Source of the DNA: Sepioteuthis lessoniana
Taxonomy: Eukaryota; Mollusca; Cephalopoda; Myopsida; Loliginidae
Length of the DNA: 64,000 nucleotides
Reading direction: 5' to 3'
Assembly (NCBI GenBank): GCA_963585895.1
Contig: OY757904.1
Coordinates: forward strand, 160,516,537-160,580,536
Positions 11,740 to 25,300 of this stretch are shown here, piece by piece. The translations under genes were made by a program, and so were the position numbers. The notes beneath the pieces are model-generated. The model saw only the letters and a list, made by a program, of their open reading frames with translations, made no database searches and was not told the origin of the DNA. Position 1 is the first letter of the stretch. Each line of letters begins with the position of its first letter.

Positions 11740-14150
11740 AAATGAAACCATGCTAGTAAGTGTCTAAATTGTGACACTTCTATGAATCAAATTATGATAG
11801 CTGATATTTTCTTTTTTCTGAGGAGAGATGAGACATGAAGCATGCTCGTAAGTGTCTAAATTGTGACTCTTTTATGAATCAAATTATGAAAGCTGATATT
11901 TTCTTTTTTCTGAGGAGAGATGAGAAATGAAAGCATGCTCGTAAGTGTCTAAATTGTGACTCTTCTATTAATCAAATTATGATAGCTGATATTTTCTTTT
12001 TTCTGAGGAGAGATGAGAAATGAAAGCATGCTCGTAAGTGTCTAAATTGTGACTCTTCTATCAATCAAATTATGATAGCTGATATTTTCTCTTTTCTGAG
12101 GAGAGATGAGAAATGAAAGCATGCTCGTAAGTGTCTAAATTGTGACTCTTCTATGAATCAAATTATGATAGCTGATATTTTGTTTTTTCTGAGTAGAGAT
12201 GAGAAATGAAAGCTTGCTCGTAAGTGTCTAAATCGTGACTCTTCTATGAATCAAATTATGATAGCTGATATTTTCTTTTTTCTAAGGAGAGATGAGAAAT
12301 GAAAGCATGCTTGTAAGTGTCTAAATTGTGACTCTTCTATGAATCAAATTATGATAGCTGATATTTTCTCTTTTCTGAGGAGACATGAGAAATGAAAGCA
12401 TGCTCGTAAGTGTCTAAATTATGACTCTTCTATGAATCAAATTATGATAGCTGATATTTTCTTTTTTTCTGAGGAGAGATGAGAAATGAAAGCATGCTCG
12501 TAAGTATCTAAATTGTGACTCTTCTATTAATCAAATTATAATTGCTGATATTTTCTTTTTTCTGAGGAGAGATGAGAAATGAAAGCATGCTAGTAAGTGT
12601 CTAAATTGTGACACTTCTATGAATCAAATTATGATAGCTGATATTTTCTTTTTTCTGAGGAGAGATGAGACATGAAGCATGCTCGTAAGTGTCTAAATTG
12701 TGACTCTTCTATTAATCAAAATATGATAGCTGATATTTTCTTTTTTCTGAGGAGAGATGAGAAATGAAAGCATGCTCGTAAGTGTCTAAATTGTGACTCT
12801 TCTATTAATCAAATTATGATAGCTGATATTTTCTTTTTTCTGAGGAGAGATGAGAAATGAAAGCATGCTCGTAAGTGTCTAAATTGTGACTCTTCTATTA
12901 ATCAAATTATAATTGCTGATATTTTCTTTTTTCTGAGGAGAGATGAGAAATGAAACCATGCTAGTAAGTGTCTAAATTGTGACACTTCTATGAATCAAAT
13001 TATGATAGCTGATATTTTCTTTTTTCTGAGGAGAGATGAGACATGAAGCATGCTCGTAAGTGTCTAAATTGTGACTCTTTTATGAATCAAATTATGAAAG
13101 CTGATATTTTCTTTTTTCTGAGGAGAGATGAGAAATGAAAGCATGCTCGTAAGTGTCTAAATTGTGACTCTTCTATTAATCAAATTATGATAGCTGATAT
13201 TTTCTTTTTTCTGAGGAGAGATGAGAAATGAAAGCATGCTCGTAAGTGTCTAAATTGTGACTCTTCTATTAATCAAATTATGATAGCTGATATTTTCTTT
13301 TTTCTGAGGAGAGATGAGAAATGAAAGCATGCTCGTAAGTGTCTAAATTGTGACTCTTCTATCAATCAAATTATGATAGCTGATATTTTCTCTTTTCTGA
13401 GGAGAGACTAGAAATGAAAGCATGCTCGTAAGTGTCTAAATTGTGACTCTTCTATGAATCAAATTATGATAGCTGATATTTTGTTTTTTCTGAGTAGAGA
13501 TGAGAAATGAAAGCTTGCTCGTAAGTGTCTAAATCGTGACTCTTCTATGAATCAAATTATGATAGCTGATATTTTCTTTTTTCTAAGGAGAGATGAGAAA
13601 TGAAAGCATGCTTGTAAGTGTCTAAATTGTGACTCTTCTATGAATCAAATTATGATAGCTGATATTTTCTCTTTTCTGAGGAGAGATGAGAAATGAAAGC
13701 ATGCTCGTAAGTGTCTAAATTATGACTCTTCTATGAATCAAATTATGATAGCTGATATTTTCTTTTTTTCTGAGGAGAGATGAGAAATGAAAGCATGCTC
13801 GTAAGTATCTAAATTGTGACTCTTCTATTAATCAAATTATAATTGCTGATATTTTCTTTTTTCTGAGGAGAGATGAGAAATGAAAGCATGCTAGTAAGTG
13901 TCTAAATTGTGACACTTCTATGAATCAAATTATGATAGCTGATATTTTCTTTTTTCTGAGGAGAGATGAGACATGAAGCATGCTCGTAAGTGTCTAAATT
14001 GTGACTCTTCTATTAATCAAAATATGATAGCTGATATTTTCTTTTTTCTGAGGAGAGATGAGAAATGAAAGCATGCTCGTAAGTGTCTAAATTGTGACTC
14101 TTCTATTAATCAAATTATGATAGCTGATATTTTCTTTTTTCTGAGGAGAG
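11740..14150. repeat. 1.30-kb higher-order duplication inside the satellite
   Basis: Variants recur at a 1,301-bp shift (14 monomers): TCTAAGGAG at 12,281 and 13,582, the lengthened CTTTTTTTCT at 12,461 and 13,762, GACACTTC at 12,610 and 13,911, and an AAAATATGATAG variant near 12,716 and 14,018. A separate shift of 1,208 bp links GACACTTC at 11,773 and 12,981, so more than one duplication happened here. Confidence 0.85.
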
Positions 14151-17100
14151 ATGAGAAATGAAAGCATGCTCGTAAGTGTCTAAATTGTGACTCTTCTATG
14201 AATCAAATTATGATACCTGATATTTTCTCTTTTCTGAGGAGAGATGAGAAATGAAAGCATGCTCGTAAGTGTCTAAATTGTGACTCTTCTATGAATCAAA
14301 TTATGATAGCTGATATTTTGTTTTTTCTGAGTAGAGATGAGAAATGAAAGCTTGCTCGTAAGTGTCTAAATCGTGACTCTTCTATGAATCAAATTATGAT
14401 AGCTGATATTTTCTTTTTTCTGAGGAGAGATGAGAAATGAAATCATGCTCGTAAGTGTCTAAATTGTGACTCTTCTATGAATCAAATAATGATAGCTGAT
14501 ATTTTCTTTTTCCTGAGGAGAGATGCGAAATGAAAGCATGCTCGTAAGTGTCTAAATTGTGACTCTTCTATGAATCAAATTATGATAGCTGATATTTTCT
14601 TTTTTTCTGAGGAGAGATGAGAAATGAAAGCATGCTCGTAAGTGTCTAAATTGTGACTCTTCATAAATCAAATTATGATAGCTGATATTTTATTTTTTCT
14701 GAGTAGAGATAAGAAATGAAAGCATGCTCGTAAGTGTCTTAATTGTGACTCTTCTATGAATCAAATAATGATAGCTGATATTTTAATTTTTCTGAGGAGA
14801 GATGAGAAATGAAAGCATGCTCGTAAGTGTCTAAATTGTGACTCTTCTATGAATCAAATTATGATAGCTGATATTTTCTTTTTTCTGAGGTGAGATGGAA
14901 AATGAAAGCATGCTCGTGAGTGTCTAAATTGTGATTCTTCTTTGAATCAAATTATGATAGCTGATATTTTCTTTTTTCTGAGGAGAGATGAGAAATGAAA
15001 GCATGCACGTAAGTGTCTAAATTGTGACTCTTCTATGAATCAAATTATGATAGCTGATATTTTCTTTTTTCTGAGGAGAGATGAGAAAGGAAAGCATGCT
15101 CGTAAGTGTCTAAATTGTGACTCTTCTATGAATCAAATTATGATAGCTGATATTTTCTTTTTTCTGAGGAGAGATGAGAAATGAAAGCATGCTCGAGAGT
15201 GTCTAAATTGTGACTCTTCTATGAATCAAATTATGATAGCTGATATTTTCTCTTTTCTGAGGAGAGATGAGAAATGAAAGCATGCTCGTAAGTGTCTAAA
15301 TTGTGACTCTTCTATTAATCAAATTATGATAGCAGATATTTTCTTTTTTCGGAGGAGAGATGAGAAATGAAAGCATGCTCGTAAGTGTCTAAATCGTGAC
15401 TCTTCTATTAATCAAATTATGATAGCTGATATTTTCTTTTTTCTGAGGAGAGACGAGAAATGAAAGCATGCTCGTAAGTGTCTAAATTGTGACTCTTTTA
15501 TGAATCAAATTATGATAGCTGATATTTTCTTTTTTCTGAGGAGAGATGAGAAATGAAAGCATGCTCGTAAGTGTCTAAATTGTGACTCTTCTATGAATCA
15601 AAATATGATAGCTGATATTTTCTCTTTTCTGAGGAGAGATGAGAAATGAAAGCATGCTCGTAAGTGTCTAAATTGTGACTCTTCTATGAATCAAATTATG
15701 ATAGCAGATATTTTGTTTTTTTCTGAGTAGAGATGAGAAATGAAAGCATGCTTGTAAGTGTCTAAATTGTGACTCTTCTATGAATCAAATTATGATAGCT
15801 GATATTTTCTTTTTTCTGAGGAGAGATGAGAAATGAAAGCATGCTCGTAAGTGTCTAAATTGTGACTCTTCTATGAATTAAATTATGATAGCTGATATTT
15901 TCTTTTTTCTGAGGAGAGATGAGAAATGAAAGCATGCTCGTAAGTGTCTAAATTGTGACTCTTCTATTAATCAAATTATGATAGCTGATATTTTCTTTTT
16001 TCTGAGGAGAGATGAGAAATGAAAGCATGCTCGTAAGTGTCTAAATTGTGACTCTTCTATTAATCAAATTATGATAGCTGATATTTTCTTTTTTCTGAGG
16101 AGAGATGAGAAATGAAAGCATGCTCGTAAGTGTCTAAATTGTGACTCTTCTATGAATCAAATTATGATAGCTGATATTTTCTCTTTTCTGAGGAGAGATG
16201 AGAAATGAAAGCATGCTCGTAAGTGTCTAAATTGTGACTCTTCTATGAATCAAATTATGATAACTGATATTTTGTTTTTTCTGAGTAGAGATGAGAAATG
16301 AAAGCTTGCTCGTAAGTGTCTAAATTGTGACTCTTCTATGAATCAAATTATGATAGCTGATATCTTCTTTTTTCTGAGGAGAGATGAGAAATGAAAGCAT
16401 GCTTGTAAGTGTCTAAATTGTGACTCTTCTATGAATCAAATTATGATAGCTGATATTTTCTTTTTTCTGAGGAGAGATGAGAAATGAAAGCATGCTCGTA
16501 AGTGTCTAAATTATGACTCTTCTATGAATCAAATTATGATAGCTGATATTTTCTTTTTTCTGAGTAGAGATGAGAAATGAAAGCATGCTCGTAAGTGTCT
16601 AAATTGTGACTCTTCTATGAATCAAATTATGATAGCTGATATTTTCTTTTTTTCTGAGGAGAGATGAGAAATGAAAGCATGCTCGTAAGTGTCTAAATTG
16701 TGACTCTTCATAAATCAAATTATGATAGCTGATATTTTATTTTTTCTGAGTAGAGATAAGAAATGAAAGCATGCTCGTAAGTGTCTTAATTGTGACTCTT
16801 CTATGAATCAAATAATGATAGCTGATATTTTCATTTTTCTGAGGAGAGATGAGAAATGAAAGCATGCTCGTAAGTGTCTAAATTGTGACTCTTCTATGAA
16901 TCAAATTATGATAGCTGATATTTTCTTTTTTCTGAGGTGAGATGGAAAATGAAAGCATGCTCGTGAGTGTCTAAATTGTGATTCTTCTTTGAATCAAATT
17001 ATGATAGCTGATATTTTCTTTTTTCTGAGGAGAGATGAGAAATGAAAGCATGCTCGTAAGTGTCTAAATTGTGACTCTTCTATGAATCAAATTATGATAG

Positions 17101-19540
17101 CTGATATTTTCTTTTTTCTGAGGAGAGATGAGAAAGGAAAGCATGCTCGTAAGTGTCTAAATTGTGACTCTTCTATGAATCAAATTATGATAGCTGATAT
17201 TTTCTTTTTTCTGAGGAGAGATGAGAAATGAAAGCATGCTCGAGTGTGTCTAAATTGTGACTCTTCTATGAATCAAATTATGATAGCTGATATTTTCTCT
17301 TTTCTGAGGAGAGATGAGAAATGAAAGCATGCTCGTAAGTGTCTAAATTGTGACTCTTCTATGAATCAAATTATGATAGCTGATATTTTGTTTTTTCTGA
17401 GTAGAGATGAGAAATGAAAGCATGCTTGTAAGTGTCTAAATTGTGACTCTTCTATGAATCAAATTATGATAGCTGATATTTTCTTTTTTCTGAGGAGAGA
17501 TGAGAAATGAAAGCATGCTCCTCTGTGACTAAATTGTGACTCTTCTATGAATCAAATTATGATAGCTGATATTTTCTCTTTTCTGAGGAGAGATGAGAAA
17601 TGAAAGCATGCTCGTAAGTGTCTAAATTGTGACTCTTCTATGAATCAAATTATGATAGCTGATATTTTGTTTTTTCTGAGTAGAGATGAGAAATGAAAGC
17701 ATGCTTGTAAGTGTCTAAATTGTGACTCTTCTATGAATCAAATTATGATAGCTGATATTTTGTTTTTTCTGAGTAGAGATGAGAAATGAAAGCATGCTTG
17801 TAAGTGTCTAAATTGTGACTCTTCTATGAATCAAATTATGATAGCTGATATTTTCTTTTTTCTGAGGAGAGATGAGAAATGAAAGCATGCTCCTCGGTGA
17901 CTAAATTGTGACTCTTCTATTAATCAAATTATGATAGCTGATATTTTCTCTTTTCTGAGGAGAGATAGGAAAGGAAAGCATGCTCGTAAGTGTCTAAATT
18001 GTGACTCTTCTATGAATCAAATTATGATAGCTGATATTTTGTTTTTTCTGAGTAGAGATGAGAAATGAAAGCATGCTTGTAAGTGTTTAAATTGTGACTC
18101 TTCTATGAATCAAATTATGATAGCTGATATTTTCTTTTTTCTGGGGAGAGATGAGAAATGAAAGCATGCTCGTAAGTGTCTAAATTGTGACTCTTCTATT
18201 AATCAAAATTTGATAGCAGATATTTTCTTTTTTCGGAGGAGAGATGAGAAATGAAAGCATGCTCGTAAGTGTCTAAATTGTGACTCTTCTATTAATCAAA
18301 TTATGATAGCTGATATTTTCTTTTTTCTGAGGAGAGACGAGAAATGAAAGCATGCTCGTAAGTGTCTAAATTGTGACTCTTTTATGAATCAAATTATGAT
18401 AGCTGATATTTTCTTTTTTCTGAGGAGAGATGAGAAATGAAAGCATGCTCGTAAATGTCTAAATTGTGACTCTTCTATGAATCAAATTATGATAGCTGAT
18501 ATTTTCTCTTTTCTGAGGAGAGATGAGAAATGAAAGCATGCTCGTAAGTGTCTAAATTGTGACTCTTCTATGAATCAAATTATGATAGCAGATATTTTGT
18601 TTTTTCCTGAGTAGAGATGAGAAATGAAAGCATGCTTGTAAGTGTCTATATTGTGACTCTTCAATGAATCAAATTATGATAGCTGATATTTTCTTTTTTC
18701 TGAGGAGAGATGAGAAATGAAAGCATGCTCGTAAGTGTCTAAATTGTGACTCTTCTATGAATCAAATTATGATAGCTGATATTTTCTTTTTTCTGAGGAG
18801 AGATGAGAAATGAAAGCATGCTCGTAAGTGTCTAAATTGTGACTCTTCTATTAGTCAAATTATGATAGCTGATATTTTCTTTTTTCTGAGGAGAGATGAG
18901 AAATGAAAGCATGCTCGTAAGTGTCTAAATTGTGACTCTTCTATTAATCAAATTATGATAGCTGATATTTTCTTTTTTCTGAGGAGAGATGAGAAATGAA
19001 AGCATGCTCGTAAGTGTCTAAATTGTGACTCTTCTATGAATCAAATTATGATACCTGATATTTTCTCTTTTCTGAGGAGATATGAGAAATGAAAGCATGC
19101 TCGTAAGTGTCTAAATTGTGACTCTTCTATGAATCAAATTATGATAGCTGATATTTTGTTTTTTCTGAGGAGAGATGAGAAATGAAAGCTTGCCCGTAAG
19201 TGTCTAAATTGTGACTCTTCTATGAATCAAATTATGATAGCTGATATCTTCTTTTTTCTGAGGAGAGATGAGAAATGAAAGCATGCTTGTAAGTGTCTAA
19301 ATTGTGACTCTTCTATGAATCAAATTATGATAGCTGATATTTTATTTTTTCTGAGGAGAGATGAGAAATGAAAGCATGCTAGTAAGTGTCTAAATTGTGA
19401 CTCTTCTATGAATCAAATTATGATAGCTGATATTTTCTTTTTTCTGAGGAGAGATGAGAAATGAAAGCATGCTCGTAAGTGTCTAAATTGTGACTCTTCT
19501 ATGAATCAAATTATGATAGCTGATATTTTCTTTTTTCTGA

Positions 19541-20476
19541 GAAGGGATGAGAAATGAAAGCATGCTCGTAAGTGTCTAAATTGTGACTCTTCTATGAATC
19601 AAATTATAATTGCTAATATTTTCTTTTTTCTGAGGAGAGATTAGAAATGAAAGCATGCTAGTAAGTGTCTAATTTGTGACTCTTCTATGAAACAAATTAT
19701 GATAGCTGATATTTTCTTTTTTCTGAGAAGGGATGAGAAATGAAAGCATGCTCGTAAGTGTCTAAATTGTGACTCTTCTATGAATCAAATTATAATTGCT
19801 AATATTTTCTTTTTTCTGAGGAGAGATTAGAAATGAAAGCATGCTCGTAAGTGTCTAAATTGTGACTCTTCTATGAATCAAATTATGATAGCTGATATTT
19901 TCTTTTTTCTGAGAAGGGATGAGAAATGAAAGCATGCTCGTAAGTGTCTAAATTGTGACTCTTCTATGAATCAAATTATAATTGCTAATATTTTCTTTTT
20001 TCTGAGGAGAGATTAGAAATGAAAGCATGCTAGTAAGTGTCTAAATTGTGACTTTTCTATGAATCAAATTATGATAGCTGATATTTTCTTTTTTCTGAGA
20101 AGGGATGAGAAATGAAAGCATGCTCGTAAGTGTCTAAATTGTGACTCTTCTATGAATCAAATTATGATAACTGATATTTTCTTTTTTCTGAGGAGAGATG
20201 AGAAATGAAAGCATGCTCGTCAGTGTCTAAATTGTGACTCTTCTATGAATCAAATTATGATAGCTGATATTTTCTTTTTTCTGAGAAGGGATGAGAAATG
20301 AAAGCATGCTCGTAAGTGTCTAAATTGTGACTCTTCTATGAATCAAATTATGATAACTGATATTTTCTTTTTTCTGAGGAGAGATGAGAAATGAGAGCAT
20401 GCTAGTAAGTGTCTAAATTGTGACTCTTCTATGAATCAAATTATGATAGCTGATATTTTCTTTTTTCTGAGAAGGG
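19541..20476. repeat. 186-bp dimeric higher-order sub-array
   Basis: GAAGGGATG occurs at 19,541, 19,727, 19,913, 20,099, 20,285 and 20,471, exactly 186 bp apart. Monomers with GAGAAGGG alternate with monomers carrying GAGGAGAGATTAG or AATTATAATTGCTAAT. The same dimer recurs at about 22,145-22,703. This is local homogenisation of a two-monomer unit. Confidence 0.92.
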
Positions 20477-23400
20477 ATGAGAAATGAAAGCATGCTAGTA
20501 AGTGTCTAAATTGTGACTCTTTTATGAATCAAAATATGAAAGCTGATATTTTCTCTTTTCTGAGGAGAGATGAGAAATGAAAGCATGCTCGTAAGTGTCT
20601 AAATTGTGACTCTTCTATGAATCAAATCATGATTGCTGATATTTTGTTTTTTCTGAGGAGAGATGAGAAATAAAAGCTTGCTCGTAAGTGTCTAAATTGT
20701 GACTCTTCTATGAATCAAATTATGATAGCTGATATTTTCTTTTTTCTGAGGAGAGATGAGAAATGAAAGCATGCTTGTAAGTGTCTAAATTGTGACTCTT
20801 CTATGAATCAAATTATGATAGCTGATATTTTATTTTTTCTGAGGAGAGATGAGAAATGAAAGCATGCTAGTAAGTGTCTAAATGGTGACTCTTCTATGAA
20901 TCAAATTATGATAGCTGATATTTTCTTTTTTCTGAGGAGAGATGAGAAATGAAAGCTTGCTCGTAAGTGTCTTAATTGTGACTCTTCTATGAATCAAATT
21001 ATGATAGCTGATATTTTCTTTTTTCTGAGGAGAGATGAGAAATGAAAGCATGCTAGTAAGTGTCTTTATTGTGACTCTTCTATGAATCAAATTATGATAG
21101 CTGATATTTTCTTTTTTCTGAGGAGAGATGAGAAATGAAAGCATGCTCGTAAGTGTCTAAATTGTGACTCTTCTATGAATCAAATTATAATTGCTAATAT
21201 TTTCTTTTTTCTGAGGAGAGATTAGAAATGAAAGCATGCTCGTAAGTGTCTAAATTGTGACTCTTCTATGAATCAAATTATGATAGCTGATATTTTCTTT
21301 TTTCTGAGGAGAGATGAGAAATGAAAGCATGCTTGTAAGTTTCTAAATTGTGACTCTTCTATTAATCAAATTATGATAGCTGATATTTTCTCTTTTCTGA
21401 GGAGAGATGAGAAATGAAAGCATGCTCGTCAGTGTCTAAATTTTGACTCTTCTATGAATCAAATTATGATAGCTGATATTTTCTTTTTTCTGAGAAGGGA
21501 TGAGAAATGAAAGCATGCTCGTAAGTGTCTAAATTGTGACTCTTCTATGAATCAAATTATAATTGCTAATATTTTCTTTTTTCTGAGGAGAGATTAGAAA
21601 TGAAAGCATGCTAGTAAGGGTCTAAATTGTGACTCTTCTATGAATCAAATTATGATAGCTGATCTTTTCTTTTTTCTGAGGAGAGATGAGAAATGAAAGC
21701 ATGCTCGTCAGTGTCTAAATTGTGACTCTTCTATGAATCAAATTATGATAGCTGATATTTTCTTTTTTCTGAGGAGAGATGAGAAATGAAAGCATGCTCG
21801 TAAGTGTCTAAATTGTGACTCTTCTATGAATCAAATTATGATAGCTGATATTTTCTTTTTTCTGAGGAGAGATGAGAAATGAAAGCATGCTTGTAAGTGT
21901 CTAAATTGTGACTCTTCTATGAATCAAATTATGATAGCTGATATTTTCTTTTTTCTGAGGAGAGATGAGAAATGAAAGCTTGCTCGTAAGTGTCTTAATT
22001 GTGACTCTTCTATGAATCAAATTATGATAGCTGATATTTTCTTTTTTCTGAGGAGAGATGAGAAATGAAACATGCTAGTAAGTGTCTTTATTGTGACTCT
22101 TCTATGAATCAAATTATGATAGCTGATATTTTCTTTTTTCTGAGAAGGGATGAGAAATGAAAGCATGCTCGTAAGTGTCTAAATTGTGACTCTTCTATGA
22201 ATCAAATTATAATTGCTAATATTTTCTTTTTTCTGAGGAGAGATTAGAAATGAAAGCATGCTCGTAAGTGTCTAAATTGTGACTCTTCTATGAATCAAAT
22301 TATGATAGCTGATATTTTCTTTTTTCTGAGAAGGGATGAGAAATGAAAGCATGCTAGTAAGTGTCTAAATTGTGACTCTTCTATGAATCAAATTATGATA
22401 GCTGATATTTTCTTTTTTCTGAGCAGAGATGAGAAATGAAAGCATGCTCGTCAGTGTCTAAATTGTGACTCTTCTATGAATCAAATTATGATAGCTGATA
22501 TTTTCTTTTTTCTGAGAAGGGATGAGAAATGAAAGCATGCTCGTAAGTGTCTAAATTGTGACTCTTCTATGAATCAAAATATAATTGCTAATATTTTCTT
22601 TTTTCTGGGGAGAGAGTAGAAATGAAATCATGCTAGTAAGTGTCTAAATTGTGACTCTTCTATGAATCAAATTATGATAGCTGATATTTTTTTTTTTCTG
22701 AGAAGGGATGAGAAATGAAAGCATGCTCGTAAGTGTCTAAATTGTGACTCTTCTATGAATCAAATTATGATAACTGATATTTTCTTTTTTCTGAGGAGAG
22801 ATGAGAAAGGAAAGCATGCTCGTAAGTGTCTAAATTGTGACTCTTCTATGAATCAAATTATGATAGCTGATCTTTTCTTTTTTCTGGGGAGAGATGAGAA
22901 ATGAAAGCATGCTCGTCAGTGTCTAAATTGTGACTCTTCTATGAATCAAATTATGATAGCTGATATTTTCTTTTTTCTGAGGAGAGATGAGAAATGAAAG
23001 CATGCTCGTAAGTGTCTAAATTGTGACTCTTCTATGAATCAAATTATGATAGCTGATATTTTCTTTTTTCTGAGGAGAGATGAGAAATGAAAGCATGCTC
23101 GTAAGTGTCTAAATTGTGACTCTTCTATGAATCAAATTATAATTGCTAATATTTTCTTTTTTTTGAGGAGAGATGAGAAATGAAAGCATGCTCGTAAGTG
23201 TCTAAATTGTGACTCTTCTATGAATCAAATTTTGATAGCTGATATTTTCTTTTTTCTGAGGAGAGATGAGAAATGAAAGCATGCTCGTAAGTGTCTAAAT
23301 TGTGACTCTTCTATTAATCAAATTATGATAGCTGATATTTTCCTTTTTCTGAGGAGAGATGAGAAATGAAAGCATGCTCGTAAGTGTCTAAATTGTGACT

Positions 23401-24179
23401 CTTCTATGAATCAAATTATGATAGCTGATATTTTCTTTTTTCTGAGGAGAGATGAGAAATGAAAACATGCTCGTAAGTGTCTAAATTGTGACTCTTCTAT
23501 GAATCAAATTATGATAGCTGATATTTTCTTTTTTCTGAGGAGAGATGAGAAATGAAAGCATGCTCGTAAGTGTCTAAATTGTGACTCTTCTATGAATCAA
23601 ATTATGATAGCTGATATTTTCTTTTTTCTGAGAAGAGATGAGAAATGAAAGCATGCTCGTAAGTGTCTAAATTCTGACTCTTCTATGAATCAAATTATGA
23701 TAGCTGATATTTTCTTTTTTCTGAGGACAGATGAGAAATGAAAGCATGCTCGTAAGTGTCTAAATTGTGACTCTTCTATGAATCAAATTATGATAGCTGA
23801 TATTTTCTTTTTTCTGAGGAGAGACGAGAAATGAAAGCATGCTCGTAAGTGTCTAAATTGTGACTCTTCTATTTATCAAATTATGACAGCTGATATTTTC
23901 TTTTTTCTGAGGAGAGATGAGAAATGAAAGCATTCTCGTAAGTGTCTAAATTGTGACTCTTCTATTAATCAAATTATGATAGCTGATATTTTCTTTTTCT
24001 GAGGAGAGATGAGAAATGAAAGCATGCTCGTAAGTGTCTAAATTGTGACTCTTCTATGAATCAAATTATAATAGCTGATATTTTCTTTTTTCTGAGGAGA
24101 GATGAGAAATGAAACCATGCTAGTAAGTGTCTTAATTGTGACTCTTCTATGAAGCAAATTATAATTGCTTATATTTTCT

Positions 24180-25300
24180 TTTTTCTGAGGAGAGATGAGA
24201 AATGAAAGCATGCTCGTAAGTGTCCAAATTGTGACTCTTCTATGAATCAAATTATAATTGCTGATATTTTCTTTTTTCTGAGGAGAGATGAGAAATGAAA
24301 GCATGCTCGTAAGTGTCTAAATTCTGACTCTTCTATGAATCAAATTATAATTGCTGATATTTTCTTTTTTCTGAGGAGAGATGAGAAATGAAAGCATGCT
24401 CGTAAGTGTCTAAATTGTGACTCTTCTATGAATCAAATTATAATTGCTAATATTTTCTTTTTTCTGAGGAGAGATGAGAAATGAAAGCATGCTCGTAAGT
24501 GTCTAAATTGTGACTCTTCTATGAATCAAATTATAATTGCTAATATTTTCTTTTTTCTGAGGAGAGATGAGAAATGAAAGCATGCTCGTCAGTGTCTAAA
24601 TTGTGACTCTTCTATGAATCAAATTATGATAGCTGATATTTTCTTTTTTCTGAGAAGGGATGAGAAATGAAAGCATGCTCGTAAGTGTCTAAATTGTGAC
24701 TCTTCTATGAATCAAATTATGATAGCTGATATTTTCTGTTTTCTGAGGAGAGATGAGAAATGAAAGCATGCTCGTAAGTGTCCAAATTGTGACTCTTCTA
24801 TGAATCAAATTATAATTGCTGATATTTTCTTTTTTCTGAGGAGAGATGAGAAATGAAAGCATGCTCGTAAGTGTCTAAATTCTGACTCTTCTATGAATCA
24901 AATTATAATTGCTGATATTTTCTTTTTTCTGAGGAGAGATGAGAAATGAAAGCATGCTCGTAAGTGTCTAAATTGTGACTCTTCTATGAATCAAATTATA
25001 ATTGCTAATATTTTCTTTTTTCTGAGGAGAGATGAGAAATGAAAGCATGCTCGTAAGTGTCTAAATTGTGACTCTTCTATGAATCAAATTATAATTGCTA
25101 ATATTTTCTTTTTTCTGAGGAGAGATGAGAAATGAAAGCATGCTCGTAAGTGTCTAAATTGTGACTCTTCTATGAATCAAATTATGATAGCTGATATTTT
25201 CTTTTTTCTGAGAAGGGATGAGAAATGAAAGCATGCTCGTAAGTGTCTAAATTGTGACTCTTCTATGAATCAAATTATGATAGCTGATATTTTCTGTTTT
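24180..25300. repeat. 558-bp (hexamer) duplication near the right edge of the satellite
   Basis: The variant TGTCCAAATTG occurs at 24,221 and 24,779, a shift of 558 bp (six monomers). The following monomers (AATTATAATTGCTGAT, AAATTCTGAC, AATTATAATTGCTAAT twice) repeat in the same order in both halves. Confidence 0.85.

Noticed and set aside
20878-21144. 88-codon minus-strand ORF with a 31-residue repeat (also 24,038-24,304)
   Set aside because: Pure translation of the 93-bp satellite where the usual TAG happens to be mutated; neighbouring monomers close the frame.
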